Origin: JBFWVD01 sp050246915
Lineage (GTDB): Bacteria > Actinomycetota > Acidimicrobiia > Acidimicrobiales > Ilumatobacteraceae
DNA length: 64,000 nt
Direction of reading: 5' to 3'
Assembly (NCBI GenBank): GCA_050246915.1
Contig: JBFWVD010000008.1
Coordinates: forward strand, 27,552-91,551
The notes below the pieces were generated by a model. That model ran no database searches. It saw only the letters and a program-made list of their open reading frames with translations, and was not told the DNA's origin. The translations under genes and the position numbers were made by a program. Position 1 is the stretch's first letter. The number at the start of each line of letters is the position of its first letter. This document shows positions 34,803 through 42,738 of the stretch, piece by piece.

Positions 34803-35855
34803 TCAGTGCTTGGCGATGAACGGCAACGCGACGACGGTGGCCGCCAGCCGCGATCCGCGTACATCGATCTCCAAGGCGGTGCCTTCTGCGACTGCCGGAT
34901 CGAGGAACGCCAGGGCGATGCCGTGCTCGAGGACCGGCGAGAAGTTGCCGCTGCTGACGATGCCGACCTGCCGCTCCCCCGCCATCACCGGACAGTCCGC
35001 ACGCGGTGGACGGCGACCCTCGACCGACAACCCACGCAGCAGGCGCGCCGGACCAGCCGAACGCTCAGCCTCAAGTGCAGCCTTACCCCGAAAGCTCGGC
35101 TTGTGCCACGCCACCACCCAACCCAAGCCAGCCTGCAATGAGGTGATGCCCGGTCCGAGCTCGTGGCCGTGCAACGGCAGACCCGCTTCGAGCCGCAACG
35201 TGTCACGCGCCCCGAGACCAGCAGGGGTGATACCCGCGTCGGCGACGAGTGCCCTCCACAATGAGATCGCCGCCGAGTTGGGCACCGCTATCTCGAGGCC
35301 CTGCTCCCCCGTGTAACCGGTGCCGGCCACGACACAGGTCTCGCCCTCCCACTCGGCTTCGAGGATGCGAAAACGACCAACCGCGGCAGCTTCGGGGAAC
35401 ACCGTTGTCAATCGGGCTTTCGCTCGCGGACCCTGCACCGCCAGCACTGTGCGGCCTGCAGTCACGTCCACTCCCCCGATGGCGGCAACGACCCGATCGG
35501 TGTTGGACGCGTTCGGCATGACATCGAATCGGTCCTCGGCCACCCACCACACGATGATGTCGTCGAGCACCGAGGCGTCGGTCTCGTCGCACAGATGCGT
35601 GTACTGCGCCCGACCCGGTCCGATCTTGGCCAGATCGTTTGTCAATGCCAATTGCAGCTGGTCGTAGGCGGAGGCCCCCTCGACCCGGACGGTGCCGAGA
35701 TGGCTCACGTCGAACACCACGGCGTCGCGGCGACAGGCGAGATGCTCGGCCACCGTGCCCGTCGGGTACGACAGAGGCATGTCCCATCCGCCGAACTCGA
35801 CGATCTTGGCGCCGAGCGCCACGTGCTCTGGGTGCAGCGCTGTGGTGCGGTTCAC
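34803..35855 (-). CDS. gcvT: Aminomethyltransferase, T-protein
   Basis: Transfers the methylene group from GcvH to tetrahydrofolate. GTG at 35855 with GAGGGAG upstream gives VNRTTALHPEHVALG, then KIVEFGGWDMPLSYPTGTVAEH, the GcvT start signature. FDVSHLGTVRVEG is the folate-binding region and GTGYTGEQGLEIAVP follows. Length 350 residues is slightly short of the usual ~360-370. It is last in the operon started by gcvH, 5 bp after merR. In mycobacteria gcvT lies elsewhere. Confidence 0.93.
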   Translation of the reverse strand: MNRTTALHPEHVALGAKIVEFGGWDMPLSYPTGTVAEHLACRRDAVVFDVSHLGTVRVEGASAYDQLQLALTNDLAKIGPGRAQYTHLCDETDASVLDDIIVWWVAEDRFDVMPNASNTDRVVAAIGGVDVTAGRTVLAVQGPRAKARLTTVFPEAAAVGRFRILEAEWEGETCVVAGTGYTGEQGLEIAVPNSAAISLWRALVADAGITPAGLGARDTLRLEAGLPLHGHELGPGITSLQAGLGWVVAWHKPSFRGKAALEAERSAGPARLLRGLSVEGRRPPRADCPVMAGERQVGIVSSGNFSPVLEHGIALAFLDPAVAEGTALEIDVRGSRLAATVVALPFIAKH

Positions 35856-35859
35856 TCCC

Positions 35860-36360
35860 TCAGCTTCCCACGGCCCGCTTGGCGCGACGCGCCACAACAG
35901 GTGCTGGCGATGAGCCGGCAACCGTGGCAGGAGCGGCGGCCCGATCGTGCATCATCACCAGCGTGGCGTCGAGGTCTTCCTTCACGCCTGACAGCGACAG
36001 CAGGTTCAGCACGCCTTGCCCCTTGCGGACCACGTCGATGAGCTCATCGCCCTGACACAGCACCACTTGGCTCCCGCTGATCACGATGTGCGCCGATGCG
36101 ATGTCGACGTCGAGCTGTGACCGGAGGAAATCGAACACGTCGCGCACCGACTCGAGCTTGAGCCCGGCATCGAGCAAGTTCTTGATGACCTTCAACTCGA
36201 GCAGATCCCGATACGAGTACCGCCGCCGCGTCCCCGACCCGCTGGCGTCGACCAGAGACGGGCGGATCAGGTCGGTCCGAGCCCAGTAGTCGAGCTGTCG
36301 GTAGGTGATGCCGACGATCTCTGCTGTGCTGGTGCCGCTGTACCCGAGGGCTTCTTGCAT
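35860..36360 (-). CDS. MerR-family regulator (Rv1830-like)
   Basis: A 166-residue DNA-binding protein. ATG at 36360 has GGAG nine bases upstream; an upstream in-frame GTG at 36423 is possible. The helix-turn-helix reads STAEIVGITYRQLDYWARTD and the wing SGSGTRRRYSYRDLLELKVI. The MerR helix pair and a C-terminal helical domain follow. It occupies the place of the cell-division-linked Rv1830 (McdR-like) in the mycobacterial gcvH-garA-ftsR-Rv1829-Rv1830 series, so that role is likely by synteny. Confidence 0.85.
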   Translation of the reverse strand: MQEALGYSGTSTAEIVGITYRQLDYWARTDLIRPSLVDASGSGTRRRYSYRDLLELKVIKNLLDAGLKLESVRDVFDFLRSQLDVDIASAHIVISGSQVVLCQGDELIDVVRKGQGVLNLLSLSGVKEDLDATLVMMHDRAAAPATVAGSSPAPVVARRAKRAVGS

Positions 36361-36550
36361 CTGGTGGTGCTCCAAGTTGGCTGCGACGACAGGGCCGTGG
36401 CGATGGACCGTGATGCGAACCACGTCGTGGGAACTACACGCCGGGAACTACACCATGAGGACTTGGGCAATGTAAGGACTCTGCGCGCGAACGTCAATGT
36501 TCTCCGTGAAGTTGCTCTCAACCTCACGCAGAGCGTTCGGGTGCGGCGGG

Positions 36551-37039
36551 TCAGCCAGCGAAGTCCTCTGGGTTGATGTGGTCCAGGAACTCCCGGAATT
36601 CGTCCACCAACTCCTCGGACTCCTCCGGCGCTGTGGCCGGTGGGGCCTGCCCGGCCGAGTCGAGCACCTCGGCCTCGCAGAAGATCGGCGAGCCGGTGCG
36701 AACCGCGAGCGCCACCGCGTCACTGGGCCGGGCCGACACCGTGCGGGTCGAGCCACCCTGCTCGAGTACCAGCTCAGCGAAGAACGTGCGATCCGCCAGG
36801 GACGTGACCACCACGCGCACCAGCGTTGCGCCCAACGAGGCGAGCACGTCGCGGAACAGATCATGGGTCAACGGCCGCGGCGGCGTACGACCTTCCATGG
36901 CGTAAGCGATCGACTGCGCTTCGGGACCACCGATGTAGATGGGCAGTAGGCGGCCAGCATCCTGCTTCTCCCGAAGGAGGATCAGCGGTGCGTTGGCCGG
37001 CATCTCGACCCGGATACCGTCCAGCTCCATCTCGATCAT
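36551..37039 (-). CDS. DUF151 bifunctional nuclease family protein
   Basis: A 162-residue protein with the DUF151 core: MELDGIRVEMPANAPLILLR, LLPIYIGGPEAQSIAYAMEG, RPLTHDLFRDVLASLGA and ARPSDAVALAVRTGSPIFC. Family members cut DNA and RNA in vitro. The start is ATG 37039 (or 37030). The leader is made almost entirely of a 60-bp tandem repeat that ends at this ATG. It is in the garA-ftsR-gcv operon as in mycobacteria (Rv1829), 190 bp upstream of the merR gene. Confidence 0.88.
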   Translation of the reverse strand: MIEMELDGIRVEMPANAPLILLREKQDAGRLLPIYIGGPEAQSIAYAMEGRTPPRPLTHDLFRDVLASLGATLVRVVVTSLADRTFFAELVLEQGGSTRTVSARPSDAVALAVRTGSPIFCEAEVLDSAGQAPPATAPEESEELVDEFREFLDHINPEDFAG

Positions 37040-37157
37040 GGCTTCGCCATGTCTTTCGATCGTTCGCTGCGGGCGTCCGCTTCGCTTCCGTCCTCGCATG
37101 GCTTCGCCATGTCTTTCGATGGTTCGCTGCGGGCGTCCGCTTCGCTTCCGTCCTCGC
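37038..37157. repeat. 60-bp tandem repeat x2 at the start of the DUF151 gene
   Basis: Units 37038-37097 and 37098-37157 differ at one base. Each has the palindrome catggcttcgccatg, and the core gtccgcttcgcttcc, also in the 45-bp array at 11.1 kb. On the minus strand the first unit ends at the ATG (37039) of the DUF151 gene, so the repeat forms its 5' leader, with a weak GAAAG rather than a clear ribosome site. Confidence 0.9.
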
Positions 37158-37213
37158 TCATGGGCGAAACCCTATCGGTCAGCTCGGCTCGTCCGGTCAG
37201 ACCAGCCGGTGGG

Positions 37214-38137
37214 TCAGCTCAGCTCGCTGTAGCCCCGCAGCGCGTGACGCATCATGGCGCTGCGCATGCGGGCACCGAGCTCTTCGAGTTGGGCCAACAT
37301 CGCCGTGGCCTGCGCGCGCGACTGCGGGTTGCGCTGTTTCACCATCGGCATCACCAGTTGCTCGAACAACGCCGCTTCCTTCTCGGCTGCGTTCTTGTAC
37401 ATGCGCAGATGACGGGCCTCGACGCCGTGACGGGCGAACGTCGCCGCCAACCGCGCCACCACGAGAGCTTCCTCGTCGTAGTAGGTGAAGCGACCGGCGA
37501 CCTTGCCCTGGATGAGCCCGAAGCGCTCGAGCTCCTGGACCGTCTCGGGGGTGAGGCCCGACGCTTCGGCGAGATCGTCGAGGGTGAGTGAGGCACCGGT
37601 GGCGCCGATCGAGCCGATGGGGGCCACGTTGTTCGTCCCTGCTCCGTCGGCTGAGCGACCGGATCGTTGCTGCACCCTGGGGTCACTCATCCACGCCGGT
37701 ACGCGATCGCCGCTCGAAGGAACGTGGCGCGACGGATGGTGCGACGCGTCGGGACCCGAGCCGTTGGTACCGCTGCTGCTCGTTCCGCCGACCGTGGCCA
37801 CCACCGATGCTCCGGAGGTCACACCCATGGGTTCGGCTGAAGTCTCCCCCGCGATCTCCACACCGATGGGATCGGTGACGTCGATGCGATCCTCGTCGTC
37901 ACCCAAGCGGTCCTTGATCACCTTGAGTGGAAGGAAGTGGTCCTTCTGCTCACGCAAGATGAACCGGAGTCGTTCGACATCGTTCTCGTAGAACTTGCGA
38001 TAGCCGGCCGGTGTGCGTTCGGGGTCGATCAGCCCTTGGCTCTCCAAGAAGCGGATCTTGGAGATCGTGATGTCGGGGAACTCGTCGGTGAGAAGTGTCA
38101 ACACCTCACCGATGGACCGGTAGTCGCGGTCGCTCAT
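37214..38137 (-). CDS. ftsR: MerR-family regulator FtsR
   Basis: A 307-residue regulator equivalent to mycobacterial Rv1828 and corynebacterial FtsR (activator of ftsZ). The N-terminus has SIGEVLTLLTDEFPDITISK and IRFLESQGLIDPERTPAGYR, the MerR helix-turn-helix and wing. Start ATG at 38137 has AGGGG nine bases before; an ATG at 38146 lies on top of that site. A long Ser/Gly-rich linker (about 100-165) joins a second MerR-like segment TLDDLAEASGLTPETVQELE, then VVARLAATFARHGVEARHLR. The linker is longer than in mycobacteria. Confidence 0.9.
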   Translation of the reverse strand: MSDRDYRSIGEVLTLLTDEFPDITISKIRFLESQGLIDPERTPAGYRKFYENDVERLRFILREQKDHFLPLKVIKDRLGDDEDRIDVTDPIGVEIAGETSAEPMGVTSGASVVATVGGTSSSGTNGSGPDASHHPSRHVPSSGDRVPAWMSDPRVQQRSGRSADGAGTNNVAPIGSIGATGASLTLDDLAEASGLTPETVQELERFGLIQGKVAGRFTYYDEEALVVARLAATFARHGVEARHLRMYKNAAEKEAALFEQLVMPMVKQRNPQSRAQATAMLAQLEELGARMRSAMMRHALRGYSELS

Positions 38138-38150
38138 CGTCGCCATCCCC

Positions 38151-38639
38151 TCAGTCGCCCAGCAGGAAGACGAGGCGGAACTTACCGATCTGCAGTTCGT
38201 CGCCGTTGCTCAGCACGGCTCGATCGATGCGTTCCCGGTTGAGGTACGTGCCGTTGAGCGAACCGACGTCGGTGAGAACGAACCCGGCCGCGGATCGTTC
38301 GATCTCGGCATGGCGGCGCGAGACGGTGATGTCATCGAGGAAGATCTCGCTGGCCGGATGGCGTCCAGCGCGCGTCACTGGAGCGACGAGCGGGACGCGC
38401 AGTCCGGCGTCGGGTCCGGTGCGCACGAGCAACACAGCCGAGTCGGCCGGGATCTCGTCGAGGCGGACGACGATGTCGTCCTCGGGACCACTCGACTCGA
38501 GCAGCGGATCGATGGCGTGGAACGTGATCGTCCGGTCGTCACGAACTCCGGCGCCCAGATCGAGCGCGGCGCCGCACGACGAGCAGAAGTTGGAGTCAGG
38601 AGGGTTGCGATGACCGCACCGGTTGCAGAACACGCCCAC
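38151..38639 (-). CDS. garA: FHA-domain protein, GarA-like, with zinc ribbon
   Basis: A 162-residue phosphothreonine-binding protein. The FHA domain (about 62-160) has RVPLVAPVTRAGRHPASEIF, LDDITVSRRHAEIE and DVGSLNGTYLNRERID, aligning closely with mycobacterial GarA, a kinase-controlled inhibitor of glutamate metabolism enzymes. Unlike GarA, it begins with a zinc ribbon CNRCGHRNPPDSNFCSSCG and the ETTS phosphorylation motif is replaced by DRTITFHAI. It is 5 bp from gcvH and upstream of ftsR, matching the mycobacterial operon. Confidence 0.88.
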   Translation of the reverse strand: MGVFCNRCGHRNPPDSNFCSSCGAALDLGAGVRDDRTITFHAIDPLLESSGPEDDIVVRLDEIPADSAVLLVRTGPDAGLRVPLVAPVTRAGRHPASEIFLDDITVSRRHAEIERSAAGFVLTDVGSLNGTYLNRERIDRAVLSNGDELQIGKFRLVFLLGD

Positions 38640-38644
38640 GAGGA

Positions 38645-39025
38645 TCAGACCTCGGTGAGCTCGATGTAGGCATCGGCCCCGAGCAGGTTGTCCAGCTCGG
38701 TGGGATCACTGATCTCGATGACGCAGATCCAACCGGCGCCGTAGGGATCGGAGTTGAGGACCTCGGGTCCGTCAGCGAGCGCGTCGTTGACTTCGACGAT
38801 GGTGCCGGTGACCGGTGCGTAGATGTCGGAGACCGATTTGGTCGACTCGACCTCGCTGAAGGTCGCACCGGCTTTCACCGCTGTGCCGACCGATGGAACC
38901 TGCACGTACACGACATCGCCGAGTGCGTCTTGCGCGTAGTCGGTGATCCCGATGGTGACTCGGGATCCATCGACGCGAACCCACTCGTGATCACTCGAGT
39001 ACCGGAGCTCTCCGGGAACGTTCAT
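38645..39025 (-). CDS. gcvH: Glycine cleavage system H protein
   Basis: Lipoylated carrier that shuttles the aminomethyl group between GcvP and GcvT. Full length (126 residues), with HEWVRVDGSRVTIGITDYAQ, the lipoyl lysine Lys63 in EVESTKSVSDIYAPVTG, and ELDNLLGADAY. First gene of an operon ending with gcvT. The gcvP gene lies apart on the other strand under the riboswitch, so P is controlled separately from H and T. Confidence 0.97.
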   Translation of the reverse strand: MNVPGELRYSSDHEWVRVDGSRVTIGITDYAQDALGDVVYVQVPSVGTAVKAGATFSEVESTKSVSDIYAPVTGTIVEVNDALADGPEVLNSDPYGAGWICVIEISDPTELDNLLGADAYIELTEV

Positions 39026-39104
39026 ATCTTCAAACCTAGAGGCTGGCGAGGGTGCAGTGGGCCATCTGACCGCTCATCGGTGTGAATGGATGGTTGCCGA
39101 GGGT

Positions 39105-41591
39105 TCAGCGGAGCATCTGTCGGATGCGCCGGCCGTATTCCTGGGCCAACCGGCGAGCCTCGGCGTCACTGGATGCTTCGGCCCACACATGCGTCACCGG
39201 CTCCTCGGGATCGGGAAGGGCCAACGCCCATCCGTCACCGTGGATGACCTTCACACCATCCACGAGCACCAACTCGCGGTCCTTGGCCAACTCGACCAGC
39301 GACCGCATGACGGTGCCCTTCGATTCCCACGGCGTCACGATCTGCTCGTGGGCGATCGACACGCGCGGCAGTGCGTCGACCACTTCGGACAGGCGGCGAG
39401 CGCCGCGGGCGAGCAGGTCGAGCAGCTTCACGAGCGCGGCGGCCGCGTCGAACGTGGGGAGGAACCCGGGGAGGATGTAGGCACCGTTGCCGTCGCAGGC
39501 GAAGCCCACGCCCGGCTCGCCAGCGGCGTCCATGAGCGCCGAGTTCGACAACTTGGTGTGGCGGATGGCGATGCCGCGATCGGCGACGAGTCGGGCAGCG
39601 GCGTTGGTGGTGTTGACCGGCAAGGCGATGCGATCACCGAGCAGATGGTCGGCGACCAGGTCGCAGTAGGCCAACATCGCCTCGGTGTCGGTGAGCACAC
39701 GGCCCTCGTCGTCGATGACCGTGAGGCGCTCGCCGTCGGGATCGAGCACCGCACCGATGTGAGCGCCCGACGCCCGGACCAACTCCCCCACCCGAGCCGC
39801 CGACTCGTGCTTGTCGAAGGAGATGACACGACCGGTCGATGCGAACGGGTTCACCGCCAGCACGTCAGCACCGAGCTTGGCGAGCACGTTGGGCATCACC
39901 AAGCTGGTGGCACCGGCGCCGTAGTCGATGACGAGCTTGAAGCGGTGCTTGTAGATGGCCTCGAGGTCGACGGTCGCCTCGAGCGCCACCGTGTACTCCT
40001 CGAGGGCGCGGGGCGGGAAGCTGATGTCGCCCAACTCGTCGGGGAACACGCGGCGGTAGTCCTCGCGCTGATAGAGCCGCTCGATCTTGCGCTGGGTGTC
40101 CTCGCTGATGTCGCCACCATCGCTGTCGAAGAAGCGCACGATCACCGAGTTGGCGTCATGGGGATCGAGGCGGACGCTGAACCCGGCCTGGGCGCGGGGC
40201 GATCGGGTGAGGAATCGGGTCACCGGCATCGACGCCACCTCGAGGTCGAGCACGTCAATTCCGGTTGCGTTGAGACCGGCCATCATCGCTCGCTTGAGCA
40301 TGCGGGCCGACCGCGACGAGTCACGGCTCGACACGACGGTGATGCCTTTGCGCAGGCTCGTGCCGTAGGCCATGGCCACCTTCGCCGCCAGCTCCGGGGT
40401 GATGTCGACGTTGGCGAGTCCGTGCAGGCCACTGCGGCCGAACAGCGTGCGCGAGCCCTTGGACTCCCACACGATGGAGGAGTTCACCACCGCGCCCGAC
40501 TCGACGGTCTTGAACGGATACACCTTGACCGCGTCGACGAGGACGGCGTTCTCGCCGATGAAGCACTCGTCGCCGAGCACCACGCCCTCATCGCAGCGCA
40601 CGTTGTTGCGCAGATCGCACGAGCGTCCGACCACCGTGCCGCGCAGGTTCACACCGCTGGCCAGATAGGCGTTGTCGTGGACGACCGACCGCTCGATCTC
40701 GACGTCGGAACGCACGCGCACGTTGGATCCGAGCACGGTGTACTCACCGAGACGGGCGCCGGCTTCGACGACGCACCCGGGTCCGATGACGGCGGGGCCA
40801 TCGATGCGGGCCTCGGGCGACACCTCGGCGCCCTCCCCCAGCCACACGTTCTCGCTGATGCGGAACCCCGGGATGTCCAAGGTGACCTTGCCGTCGAGGA
40901 TGTCCTTGTGGGCCGACACATACGACTCGAGCGTGCCCACGTCCTCCCAATAGCCCTCGGCCACCGCGCCGTAGAGCGGCTTGTGGTCCTTGAGCAGCGC
41001 GGGGAACACCTCGGAGGAGAAGTCCACCGGACGATCGGGTGCGATGTAGTCGAAGATCGACGGGTCGAGCACGTAGATACCGGTGTTGATGGTGTCGGAG
41101 AACACCTGCCCCCAAGTCGGCTTCTCCAGGAAGCGCTCGATGGTGCCGTCGGGGTTGGCGATCACGATGCCGAACTCGAGGGGGTTCTCGACGGCGACCA
41201 GACCGATGGTGGCCGTGGCGCCCTTGGCGTCGTGGTACTCGACCAACTTGGTGAGGTCGATGTCGGTCATGACGTCACCGGAGATGACCAGGAACCGCTC
41301 GTCGAGCAGGTTCATGGCGTTGCGGACGCTGCCCGCGGTGCCGAGCGGCGACAGTTCGACCGCGTAATGCATGGTCACGCCGAACTCACTGCCATCCCCG
41401 AAGTACGTCTGGATGGCCTGGGGCATGAATGCCAAGGTCACCACGATCTCATCGAAGCCGTGTTTGCGAAGCAGGTTGACGACGTGCTCCATCATCGGCC
41501 GGTTGGCCAGCGGCATCATCGGTTTCGGGGCGTTCGAGGTCAGTGGACGAAGCCGAGTGCCTTCACCGCCAGCCATGATGACTGCCTTCAT
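39105..41591 (-). CDS. Fused sugar-1-phosphate guanylyltransferase/left-handed helix/phosphomannomutase-like protein
   Basis: An 828-residue chain. Residues 1-230 are a nucleotidyltransferase with MAGGEGTRLRPLT and EKPTWGQVFSDTINTGIYVL; 245-375 are hexapeptide repeats forming a left-handed beta helix; 385-828 are phosphomannomutase-like. The mutase half keeps the metal loop DPDGERL (617-623), but the phosphoserine motif TASHNP is gone: its site (about 468-482) reads AQAGFSVRLDPHDANS. So it is probably a GDP-mannose or similar nucleotide-sugar synthase with a regulatory, inactive mutase domain. The ATG at 41591 overlaps the phosphatidyltransferase stop (ATGA). Confidence 0.88.
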   Translation of the reverse strand: MKAVIMAGGEGTRLRPLTSNAPKPMMPLANRPMMEHVVNLLRKHGFDEIVVTLAFMPQAIQTYFGDGSEFGVTMHYAVELSPLGTAGSVRNAMNLLDERFLVISGDVMTDIDLTKLVEYHDAKGATATIGLVAVENPLEFGIVIANPDGTIERFLEKPTWGQVFSDTINTGIYVLDPSIFDYIAPDRPVDFSSEVFPALLKDHKPLYGAVAEGYWEDVGTLESYVSAHKDILDGKVTLDIPGFRISENVWLGEGAEVSPEARIDGPAVIGPGCVVEAGARLGEYTVLGSNVRVRSDVEIERSVVHDNAYLASGVNLRGTVVGRSCDLRNNVRCDEGVVLGDECFIGENAVLVDAVKVYPFKTVESGAVVNSSIVWESKGSRTLFGRSGLHGLANVDITPELAAKVAMAYGTSLRKGITVVSSRDSSRSARMLKRAMMAGLNATGIDVLDLEVASMPVTRFLTRSPRAQAGFSVRLDPHDANSVIVRFFDSDGGDISEDTQRKIERLYQREDYRRVFPDELGDISFPPRALEEYTVALEATVDLEAIYKHRFKLVIDYGAGATSLVMPNVLAKLGADVLAVNPFASTGRVISFDKHESAARVGELVRASGAHIGAVLDPDGERLTVIDDEGRVLTDTEAMLAYCDLVADHLLGDRIALPVNTTNAAARLVADRGIAIRHTKLSNSALMDAAGEPGVGFACDGNGAYILPGFLPTFDAAAALVKLLDLLARGARRLSEVVDALPRVSIAHEQIVTPWESKGTVMRSLVELAKDRELVLVDGVKVIHGDGWALALPDPEEPVTHVWAEASSDAEARRLAQEYGRRIRQMLR

Positions 41592-42235
41592 GACCACACC
41601 TTTCTCTGGGGCGCCTTCGGCGCCGTCTGCCGTTTCGCCCTGCCACTTGCCAGGGATGCCTTCATCTTGGGGATGTAGGTGAACGCTGCGTAGTAGCTGA
41701 GGGCCAACCCGGGTAGTCCAAATGCCCAACCGAGCCAGTGCCAGATCTCTGCCCCTCGCACATCGGCCTCGCCGACCAGGAACAAAGGGAAGGCGAACAT
41801 CAGGTCGAAGGTGCCCGCTTTGCCATACCAGTTCACGTCGAAGCGCTCCATGCCCATCGCGGTGAGCACCACCAGCGCGATGGACATGACGACCTCGCGG
41901 AACACCACGGCGACCGAGAACCAGAGCGGGGCCGAACCGTCGATGATGATGGCGCTCACCCCGACGATGAACAGCAGCCGATCGGCGGTCGGGTCGAGCA
42001 CTTTGCCGAGTGACGAGACCTGGTTCCAGCGGCGGGCGATGTAGCCATCCACCCAGTCGGTGGCACCGAGGCCAGCGAGGAGCCACGCCGCCCAGAACCG
42101 GTCGTCGCGGCCGAACAGCAGCCACAGGAACAGCGGGATGCAGCACAGCCGAACCACGCTGATGGCGTTGGGGATGGTGAGGACCCGGTCCTCGACAGGC
42201 GCATCCTGCGATCCCATCGCGACGTCGTCGGCCAT
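41588..42235 (-). CDS. CDP-alcohol phosphatidyltransferase
   Basis: A 215-residue membrane enzyme joining a CDP-lipid to an alcohol head group. The signature DG-x2-AR-x8-G-x3-D-x3-D is intact: DWVDGYIARRWNQVSSLGKV then LDPTADR. Six hydrophobic segments fit the family. In actinobacteria members make phosphatidylglycerol, cardiolipin or inositol-phosphate lipids; the alcohol cannot be set here. It is translationally coupled to the sugar nucleotidyltransferase gene, hinting at a glycolipid or inositol-phosphate role. Confidence 0.9.
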   Translation of the reverse strand: MADDVAMGSQDAPVEDRVLTIPNAISVVRLCCIPLFLWLLFGRDDRFWAAWLLAGLGATDWVDGYIARRWNQVSSLGKVLDPTADRLLFIVGVSAIIIDGSAPLWFSVAVVFREVVMSIALVVLTAMGMERFDVNWYGKAGTFDLMFAFPLFLVGEADVRGAEIWHWLGWAFGLPGLALSYYAAFTYIPKMKASLASGRAKRQTAPKAPQRKVWS

Positions 42236-42288
42236 CGCGTGAGCCTACGATCCCCACGAGTCCCCGTCTGGTACCTGTGAGGCGAGCC

Positions 42289-42711
42289 GTGCCCAGTGTG
42301 TTCACCCGAATCATCAATGGCGAGATACCCGGAAGCTTCGTCTGGCGAGACGAGATCGCCGTGGGATTCATGTCCATCAACCCGATCAGCGCCGGCCACA
42401 CCCTCGTGGTACCCATCGCCGAGGTCGACCATTGGATCGACCTGCCCCAGGCGACGGCCGCTCATCTCATGGCGGTCGGCCACACCATCGGTCAGGCACT
42501 GCAGCGGGCGTTCTCGCCCGATCGCATCGGGTTGATCGTCGCCGGCTTCGAGGTGCCCCACACCCATCTGCACGTGCTGCCCATCAACTCGATCGCCGAC
42601 CTCGACTTCCACAATGCGGCCAAGGTGCCCGACTTCCCGGCCATCGCGTCGTGGGCCGAGGCCATCCGCACCGAACTGCGCGCCGCCGGGGTGAGCGAGG
42701 TCGTGAGCTGA
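42289..42711 (+). CDS. HIT-family nucleotide hydrolase
   Basis: A 140-residue HIT protein; the GTG at 42289 (VPSVFTRIINGEIPG) matches the usual HIT start and has GAGG 10 bases upstream; an in-frame GTG at 42277 is less likely. PINPISAGHTLVVP-like segment SINPISAGHTLVVPIAEVDH and the catalytic triad PHTHLHVLP (HxHxHxx) are clear. HIT proteins hydrolyse nucleoside phosphoramidates and related compounds. It is divergent from the phosphatidyltransferase, with about 50 bp between. Confidence 0.93.
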   Translation: MPSVFTRIINGEIPGSFVWRDEIAVGFMSINPISAGHTLVVPIAEVDHWIDLPQATAAHLMAVGHTIGQALQRAFSPDRIGLIVAGFEVPHTHLHVLPINSIADLDFHNAAKVPDFPAIASWAEAIRTELRAAGVSEVVS

Positions 42712-42738
42712 CCACTCCCCGCTCTGCCGGCAGGGCGC

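Noticed and set aside
39057..41678. An 873-residue plus-strand open frame
   Set aside because: It is the complement of the guanylyltransferase gene, His/Asp-rich by codon mirror, with no family signature.
39105..42416. A 1103-residue reading of the guanylyltransferase fusion
   Set aside because: The first 275 residues run antiparallel to no real gene and lie in another frame of the phosphatidyltransferase; the ATG at 41591 fits the family start.
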